Positions 41,346 through 45,684 of a stretch of DNA of 45,684 bases are shown one piece after another. Position 1 is the first letter of the stretch. Each line of letters begins with the position of its first letter. The notes under the pieces were generated by a model. That model was not told where the DNA came from and searched no databases. It was given only the letters and a program-made list of their open reading frames with translations. Both the position numbers and the translations under genes were made by a program. Source of the stretch: Delftia tsuruhatensis NBRC 16741 (GTDB taxonomy: Bacteria; Pseudomonadota; Gammaproteobacteria; Burkholderiales; Burkholderiaceae_C); the NCBI RefSeq assembly GCF_001571325.1, contig NZ_BCTO01000071.1, forward strand, positions 1 through 45,684. Reading direction: 5' to 3'.

Positions 41346-41532
41346 CTTTGTGGGGATTATTCGGATCTATGGCCATCCCCCCATTTGTCTGACCTTTCCG
41401 AGTGGTGCATTCTGAAAACGGTGCTATCAAAAAAAATCTTCAAAAACAACGGCTTATATCGATATGTCGCCCGCGTGCAGGCGCGGGTGACAACTGTGAG
41501 TCCTAAGACCTCGCTCAGATTTTTCTGTGCAT

Positions 41533-41553
41533 AAGATGGTCTGTGGCCATCTT
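41533..41553. other. Perfect 7-bp hairpin downstream of hemE
   Basis: Stem AAGATGG/CCATCTT with loop TCTGTGG, extended outward by GCA/TGC past one mismatch. It overlaps a DnaA-like box. There is no T run on the hemE strand, so it is not a standard terminator. Confidence 0.45.
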
Positions 41554-41683
41554 GTGCAGCAAGCGCCGGCCGGGCGCGCGGACTGTGGACAGCGCGGCCC
41601 AGCCGGGCCGGTGGCTGTCACGGCAGGGGGCCGGCGCTGCGCTGGCATCCGGCCTTGCGGGTGATGAGGAGCAGGGCGGGCGC

Positions 41684-42796
41684 TCAGCGCTGGCGCATGG
41701 CGCGCGAATGGCCGTGGACGGCCTCGACCAGGGCGGCCACATGCTCGGGCGGCGTGAACTGGCTGATGCCGTGGCCCAGGTTGAAGATGTGCGTGGGGCC
41801 CGTGGTGGTCCTGTCGGTGTGCGGGGCGCCGAAGCTGTCGAGCACGGCGCGCGCCTGCTCGGCCACGCGCTCGGGCGGCGCGAACAGCACATTGGGGTCG
41901 ATGTTGCCCTGCAGCGCCTTGCCGGGTCCGCCCACCTCGCCGCCGACGATGGCGCGGGCGCGGGCCAGGTTGGCCGTCCAGTCCAGGCCCAGCACCTCGC
42001 AGTCCAGGTCCTTCATGTCGGGCAGCCAGATGCCGCCGCCCTTGGTGAAGACGATGCGCGGCACGTCCTGCCCATCGACGCCCGTGCGCTTGAGTCCGGC
42101 CAGCACGCGCTTCGTGTAGGCCAGGCTGAATTCCTGGAAGGCGCCATCGGCCAGCACGCCGCCCCAGCTGTCGAACACCATCACGGCCTGGGCGCCTGCA
42201 TCGATCTGGGCGTTGAGGTAGGCGGCCACGCTGTCGGCGTTGACGGACAGGATGCGGTGCATCAGGTCGGGGCGCGCATACATCAGGCTCTTGACCAGGC
42301 GGTAGTCGTCGCTGCCCTTGCCCTCGACCATGTAGCAGGCCAGGGTCCAGGGGCTGCCCGAGAAGCCGATCAGCGGCACGCGGCCATCGAGCGCGCGGCG
42401 GATGCTGGTCACGGCGTCGAACACATAGCGCAGCTTGTCCATGTCGGGCACGGCCAGCTCGGCCACGGCGGCCTCGTCGCGCACCACCTTGGCAAAGCGC
42501 GGGCCTTCGCCTTCGGCAAAGGACAGGCCCAGGCCCATGGCGTCGGGCACGGTCAGGATGTCGGAGAACAGGATGGCCGCGTCCAGCGGGAAGCGCTCCA
42601 GAGGCTGCAGCGTGACCTCGGTGGCGTAGTCCACGTTGGTGGCCAGGCCCATGAAGCTGCCGGCCCGGGCGCGCGTGGCCTTGTATTCGGGGAGATAGCG
42701 GCCCGCCTGGCGCATCAGCCACAGCGGCGTGTAGTCGGTGGCCTGGCGCCGGCAGGCGCGCAGGAAGGTGTCGTTGGTCAGGGGGGCGAAGCTCAT
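41684..42796 (-). CDS. hemE: Uroporphyrinogen decarboxylase
   Basis: The 370-residue enzyme removes four carboxyl groups from uroporphyrinogen III to give coproporphyrinogen III in heme synthesis. Both family signatures are present: PLWLMRQAGRYLPEY near residue 24 and GFSGSPWTLACYMVEG near 145. The catalytic Asp is in LFSDILTVPDAMG. The C-terminal GNIDPNVLFAP and NLGHGISQFTPPEHV are also typical. Length is normal. It is divergent from a Bug receptor gene across 177 bases. GACAAT just upstream of the start may be its -10 element. Confidence 0.97.
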   Translation of the reverse strand: MSFAPLTNDTFLRACRRQATDYTPLWLMRQAGRYLPEYKATRARAGSFMGLATNVDYATEVTLQPLERFPLDAAILFSDILTVPDAMGLGLSFAEGEGPRFAKVVRDEAAVAELAVPDMDKLRYVFDAVTSIRRALDGRVPLIGFSGSPWTLACYMVEGKGSDDYRLVKSLMYARPDLMHRILSVNADSVAAYLNAQIDAGAQAVMVFDSWGGVLADGAFQEFSLAYTKRVLAGLKRTGVDGQDVPRIVFTKGGGIWLPDMKDLDCEVLGLDWTANLARARAIVGGEVGGPGKALQGNIDPNVLFAPPERVAEQARAVLDSFGAPHTDRTTTGPTHIFNLGHGISQFTPPEHVAALVEAVHGHSRAMRQR

Positions 42797-42973
42797 GGTG
42801 GGCGATTGTCGCCGAGTCGGCTTCGCCAGGTTGCCGCGATGCCCGAGCAGCGCAGGGCGTCTTGCCCCGGGTTAACCCTGGTCAATATCGGCGGCAACGG
42901 GCTTTTTGAGGCCGCTACATTGTGCGGCGTGCGTTCCGCACGGGAATCCGTCCATGCAAGGAGAGAGTTTGCG

Positions 42974-43969
42974 ATGCAGCGAAGAACCCTGACCCAGATC
43001 CTGGCCCTGGCACCGGCCTCGGCCGTTTGGGCTGCCAGCGGGCTGGCTGGAAGTGCCACGGCGGCCGAGCCGCTGTTTCCGGGCAAGGCGCCGCTGCGCA
43101 TCGTCGTGGGCTACCCGCCCGGTGGCGCCACCGACCGCGTGGCGCGCATCGTGGCCGACAAGCTGCAGGCGCGCGTGGGCTCGCCCGTGGTGGTGGAGAA
43201 CAAGCCCGGCGCGGGCGGCCGCCTGTCGGCCCAGTATGTGAAGAACGCGCCGGCCTCCCAGCCTGCGCTGCTGCTGGCCAATCCGGCCGTGATGCTGGTG
43301 GCGCCCCTGGTGTTCCCCGACTCGGGCTACGACCCCGACAAGGACTTCCGCCCGGTCAGCGAGGTCAATCGCTATGAATTCGGCGTGGCCGTGGCCAGTG
43401 CCGTGCCCGTCAGGCAGCTGTCGCACCTGCTGGCCTGGCTGCGTGCCAATCCGCAGCAGGCCAACGTGGGCGTGCCGGCCACGGGCAGCCTGCCGCACTT
43501 CTTCTCGCTGATGCTGGGCGAGGCCGCCAAGGTCCGGACCGAAACCGTGGGCTACAAGGGCTCGGCCCCGCTGCTGACCGACCTGGTGGGCGGCCAGGTG
43601 CCGCTGGCCATCGACACCTTCGACGTGCTGCTGCCCCAGCACGAGGCCGGCAAGATCCGCGTGCTGGCCGTGTCGGGCGAGCGCCGCAGCACCATGGCGC
43701 CGGACATCCCCACGCTCAAGGAATCGGGCCTGAACCTGTCGGGCATGGGCTGGAACACCTTGTTCGCGCCCCAGAGCATGGCGCCCGACATTGCCGAGCG
43801 CCTGTCGCGCATGGTGCAGGAGATCATGAAGGAGCCCGACACGCGCCAGAAATTCGAGGCCAGCCGGCTGACCCCGGTCTCCAGCAGCAGCGCGCAGACG
43901 GCCGAGATGCTCAAGGCCTACCGCGCCCAGTGGACGCCGGTGGTGCAGCGCTCGGGTTTCAAGCCCTGA
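42974..43969 (+). CDS. Bug family solute-binding receptor
   Basis: The 331-residue protein starts at the ATG at 42974 with AAGGAG about 10 bases upstream. The signal has a Tat-like MQRRTLTQILAL start and cleaves near ATAA-EP. Mature features are PLRIVVGYPPGGATDRVARI, VENKPGAGGRLSAQYVKNAP, GVPATGSLPHFFSLMLGEAA and VGYKGSAPLLTDLVGGQVPL. It is an orphan receptor with its own terminator. It lies upstream of the paa genes but is separated from them by a terminator and a repeat, so a link with phenylacetate uptake is only possible. Confidence 0.88.
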   Translation: MQRRTLTQILALAPASAVWAASGLAGSATAAEPLFPGKAPLRIVVGYPPGGATDRVARIVADKLQARVGSPVVVENKPGAGGRLSAQYVKNAPASQPALLLANPAVMLVAPLVFPDSGYDPDKDFRPVSEVNRYEFGVAVASAVPVRQLSHLLAWLRANPQQANVGVPATGSLPHFFSLMLGEAAKVRTETVGYKGSAPLLTDLVGGQVPLAIDTFDVLLPQHEAGKIRVLAVSGERRSTMAPDIPTLKESGLNLSGMGWNTLFAPQSMAPDIAERLSRMVQEIMKEPDTRQKFEASRLTPVSSSSAQTAEMLKAYRAQWTPVVQRSGFKP

Positions 43970-43984
43970 ACCTTCAAGAAAAAT

Positions 43985-44004
43985 GGCCCGTGCGGGCCTT
44001 TTTT
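43985..44004 (+). terminator. Rho-independent terminator of the Bug receptor gene
   Basis: Stem GGCCC/GGGCC with a 4-base loop followed directly by six T residues, 15 bases past the stop. Confidence 0.9.
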
Positions 44005-44024
44005 CATCGCCGGGCCGCCCCAAG

Positions 44025-44092
44025 ATGAAAAACGCCCCCTCGGGGGGCAGCGGACCTTGCGCAGCAAGGGCAGCGTGGGGGTCATTTTTCAT
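44025..44092. repeat. 68-bp intergenic element with terminal inverted repeats
   Basis: The ends ATGAAAAA (44025-44032) and TTTTTCAT (44085-44092) are exact inverted repeats. Next inward are CCCCC and GGGGG, and an inner perfect hairpin CCTTGC/GCAAGG lies at 44055-44069. A GCCCCC/GGGGGC stem sits near the left end. The whole can fold as a cruciform. It resembles, from memory, a family common in Comamonadaceae intergenic DNA. Confidence 0.6.
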
Positions 44093-44151
44093 GGGGCCTA
44101 GGGTTTCCTCGGTGCCTGGGCGCTTGTGGTGGAAAGGGTCTGGCGACTAAC

Positions 44152-44173
44152 ATTTACCGACCATTCGGTAAAT
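44152..44173. promoter_or_regulatory. Probable PaaR operator
   Basis: ATTTACCGA and TCGGTAAAT are perfect 9-base inverted arms around CCAT. The ACCGAxxxxTCGGT core matches the palindrome recognised by the TetR-family phenylacetate repressor PaaR of betaproteobacteria, as I recall it. It lies 50 bases before paaG and overlaps AT-rich promoter sequence. Confidence 0.7.
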
Positions 44174-44222
44174 TATGTTTGATCTGCCGCATAAAGACGG
44201 CAGACAGGCCACGGAGACTTCC

Positions 44223-45005
44223 ATGCCCCCATCGCTGGTTCTGGTTGAGCAGCACGACGCCGTCCGCACCCTGGTGCTCAATCGCCCCGACGCGCTCAAC
44301 AGCTTCAACGCGCAGCTGCACGAGCAGCTGCTTTCGGCCCTGGAACAGGCTGCCGGCGATGCCTCGGTGCGCTGCGTGGTGCTCACGGGCGCGGGGCGCG
44401 GCTTTTGCGCGGGCCAGGATCTGTCCGACCCCGAGGCCGCGCCCGACCAGAACCTGGGCGACCTGATCGAGCGCCGCTACCAGCCGCTGTGCCTGCGTCT
44501 CAAGTCCATGCCCGTGCCCGTGGTGGCCGCCGTCAACGGCGTGGCTGCCGGCGCGGGCGCCAATATCGCGCTGGCCTGCGACCTGGTGCTGGCCGCACGC
44601 TCGGCCAGCTTCATCCAGGCCTTTGCCAAGATCGGCCTGGTGCCCGACTGCGGCGGCACCTGGCTGCTGCCGCGCCTGGTGGGCCGTGCGCGCGCCCTGG
44701 GCCTTGCGCTGCTGGGCGACAAGCTGCCTGCGGCCGAGGCCGAACGCATCGGCCTGATCTGGCGCTGCGTGGAAGATGCCGATTTGCGCAGCGAGGCCCA
44801 GGCCCTGGCGCAGCGCCTGGCCGCCATGCCGGTGCGGGCCCTGGCGCGCACGCGGGAGGCCATGGACTCGGCCCAGCTGCTGGACTACGAACATGCGCTC
44901 ACGCGCGAGGCGCGCCAGCAGGGCCAGCTGGGCGCAGCCCACGACTACCAGGAGGGCGTGGCCGCCTTCCTGGGCAAGCGGGCTGCCGTGTTCTCGGACC
45001 GCTGA
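44223..45005 (+). CDS. paaG: 2-(1,2-epoxy-1,2-dihydrophenyl)acetyl-CoA isomerase
   Basis: The 260-residue crotonase-fold enzyme starts at the ATG at 44223 (GGAG 7 bases upstream). Seen are VVLTGAGRGFCAGQDL at about residues 58-73, the oxyanion-hole/CoA region GVAAGAGANIALACDL, and IGLVPDCGGTWLLPRL with the catalytic Asp. It converts the ring epoxide of phenylacetyl-CoA to the seven-membered oxepin-CoA. Its length equals E. coli PaaG, and its place before paaI and paaK behind a PaaR-like operator settles it as PaaG rather than another enoyl-CoA hydratase. Confidence 0.92.
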   Translation: MPPSLVLVEQHDAVRTLVLNRPDALNSFNAQLHEQLLSALEQAAGDASVRCVVLTGAGRGFCAGQDLSDPEAAPDQNLGDLIERRYQPLCLRLKSMPVPVVAAVNGVAAGAGANIALACDLVLAARSASFIQAFAKIGLVPDCGGTWLLPRLVGRARALGLALLGDKLPAAEAERIGLIWRCVEDADLRSEAQALAQRLAAMPVRALARTREAMDSAQLLDYEHALTREARQQGQLGAAHDYQEGVAAFLGKRAAVFSDR

Positions 45006-45015
45006 GGAGCCCGCC

Positions 45016-45483
45016 ATGCAAGACAACCACACCCCGGGCGAGGCCGCCCAGCGACTGGCCGAGCAGGTGCGCGACGGCATGCTGGCGCGCGACCGCGCCG
45101 CGCAAGGACTGGGCCTGCGCATCACCGAGATCGCGCCCGGCACGGCGCGCATGGAGATGGCCGTGCGCGACGACATGCTCAATGGCTTCGACATCTGCCA
45201 CGGCGGCTTCATCACGGCGCTGGCCGACACGGCCTTTGCCTATGCCTGCAATGCGCGCAACGAGATGACGGTGGCCTCGGGCCTGAGCGTGGACTTCGTC
45301 GCGCCCGGCCGGCCCGGCGACGTGCTCACGGCCCAGGCCCGCGAAGTCTCGCGCGCAGGCCGCACGGGCGTCTATGACGTGCAGGTCACCAACCAGCGCC
45401 AGGAAGTGATCGCGCTGTTCCGTGGCCGCTCGCACAGCTTCAAGGGCCGGCCCACCGTGCCCGGCCTGAACCAGCCCGTCTGA
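45016..45483 (+). CDS. paaI: Hydroxyphenylacetyl-CoA thioesterase PaaI
   Basis: The 155-residue hot-dog-fold thioesterase starts at 45016, 10 bases after paaG, with a GAGGAG upstream. The motif CHGGFITALADTAFAYACN (His-Gly-Gly and the catalytic Asp) and SGLSVDFVAPGRPGDVLTAQ are typical. It rescues CoA from dead-end ring-hydroxylated phenylacetyl-CoA products. The length is slightly above the E. coli protein (140) because of a short proline-containing tail. Confidence 0.93.
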   Translation: MQDNHTPGEAAQRLAEQVRDGMLARDRAAQGLGLRITEIAPGTARMEMAVRDDMLNGFDICHGGFITALADTAFAYACNARNEMTVASGLSVDFVAPGRPGDVLTAQAREVSRAGRTGVYDVQVTNQRQEVIALFRGRSHSFKGRPTVPGLNQPV

Positions 45484-45495
45484 AAAGACCCAGCC

Positions 45496-45684
45496 ATGCC
45501 TGTCCAGCGCCCCGCCCCCGGCGAACTCGATCCCATCGAAACCGCCAGCCGCGACGAGATCGCCTCGCTGCAGCTGCTGCGCCTGCGCTGGTCGCTGCAG
45601 CATGCCTACGACCATGTGCCGCACTACCGCCGCGCCTTCGATGAAAAGGGCGTGCACCCTTCCGACCTGCGCACGCTGTCCGAC
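45496..45684 (+). CDS. paaK: Phenylacetate-CoA ligase PaaK, N-terminal part (cut by window end)
   Basis: The frame opens at the ATG at 45496, 12 bases after paaI, and stays open for 63 codons to the window edge. It reads LDPIETASRDEIASLQLLRL, then YDHVPHYRRAFDEKGVHPSD and the end LRTLSD. This is the well-conserved N-terminus of PaaK, which activates phenylacetate to its CoA thioester with ATP. The adenylation motifs lie outside the window. Confidence 0.9.
   Translation, partial: MPVQRPAPGELDPIETASRDEIASLQLLRLRWSLQHAYDHVPHYRRAFDEKGVHPSDLRTLSD

Larger units (their letters stand above)
41174..41683. other. 510-base gene-free region with DnaA box, AT-rich patch and hairpins
   Basis: No credible gene is present. 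Seen: a perfect DnaA box TGTGGATAA at 41337-41345; a near-box TGTGCATAA at 41526-41534; a weaker TGTGGACAG at 41584-41592; an AT-rich stretch at about 41420-41465 ending in the palindrome ATATCGATAT (41456-41465); a CCCGCG/CGCGGG hairpin at 41470-41487; and a perfect AAGATGG/CCATCTT hairpin at 41533-41553. It includes the priA promoter and the hemE 3' end. Confidence 0.6.

Noticed and set aside
41174..41683. Chromosomal origin (oriC)
   Set aside because: There is one perfect DnaA box plus two weak ones, and dnaA, dnaN, gyrB and rpmH are not adjacent. Too weak for an origin call.
44179..44222. Upstream ATG at 44175 as paaG start
   Set aside because: It would place the start almost inside the PaaR-like operator and lengthen the protein beyond the family's normal start. 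The ATG at 44223 has a better ribosome-binding site.

Overview
The window is very GC-rich chromosomal DNA from a betaproteobacterium, most likely of the Burkholderiales family Comamonadaceae (Delftia, Comamonas or Acidovorax type). The indicators are three orphan Bug-type solute-binding receptors, a paaG-paaI-paaK start with a PaaR-like operator, an IPTL-CTERM surface protein, and dispersed intergenic repeats of a kind I recall from Comamonadaceae. It holds about 43 protein genes (two cut by the window edges). I found no rRNA, tRNA, CRISPR array, prophage or insertion sequence.

Layout. 1-4000 (+): the tail of a surface protein, then a fused PepSY membrane reductase behind a Fur-like site. 4153-8427 (-): a cluster of Bug receptor, FAD monooxygenase and carboxymuconolactone/AhpD-like protein, then a WxxGxW repeat protein. 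8610-9350 (-): an XRE-type regulator with an adjacent palindromic operator, divergent from 9465-12265 (+), a CREST-type membrane hydrolase followed by an LplT-PlsC fusion. 12262-13446 (-): a saccharopine-dehydrogenase-like oxidoreductase. 13757-16730 (+): a YiaA-like protein, a small exported protein, a DUF2145 protein and a coiled-coil zinc-ribbon membrane protein. 16838-19406 (+): two GGDEF proteins, the first with a ruined active site but an intact I-site. 19504-20280 (+): a stand-alone apionate-lactonase-like beta domain. 20315-22440 (-): Bug receptor plus arylsulfotransferase, divergent from a LysR regulator. 23549-29874: tgt (-), a universal stress protein (+), a His-rich small protein (-), then rep helicase, lipoprotein and pldA (-).

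30156-32325 (+): a four-gene module of a winged-helix-like protein, a Ras-like GTPase and two roadblock/LC7 proteins, closed by a strong terminator. This is the best candidate for a poorly described system. It parallels the actinobacterial conservons but has no sensor kinase. 32449-33399: an AEC transporter. 33508-37413 (+): four tightly overlapping genes (ArnT-like GT, ArnC/GtrB-like GT, GtrA flippase, YdjC/ChbG/NaxD-type deacetylase) that together suggest hexosamine decoration of lipid A. 37612-41173 (-): a lipoprotein-type asparaginase and priA. 41174-41683: a 510-base gene-free stretch with a perfect DnaA box and an AT-rich patch. 41684-42796 (-): hemE. 42974-43969 (+): a third Bug receptor. 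44223-end (+): the start of the phenylacetate (paa) operon.

Functional themes are envelope lipid remodelling (pldA, LplT-PlsC, CREST hydrolase, lipid A operon), second-messenger or GTPase signalling (two GGDEF proteins, GTPase/roadblock), and catabolism of aromatic or unusual carbon sources (paa, FMO/CMD cluster, sulfotransferase cluster, Bug receptors). Functions are inferred by reading protein motifs; no database search was possible.
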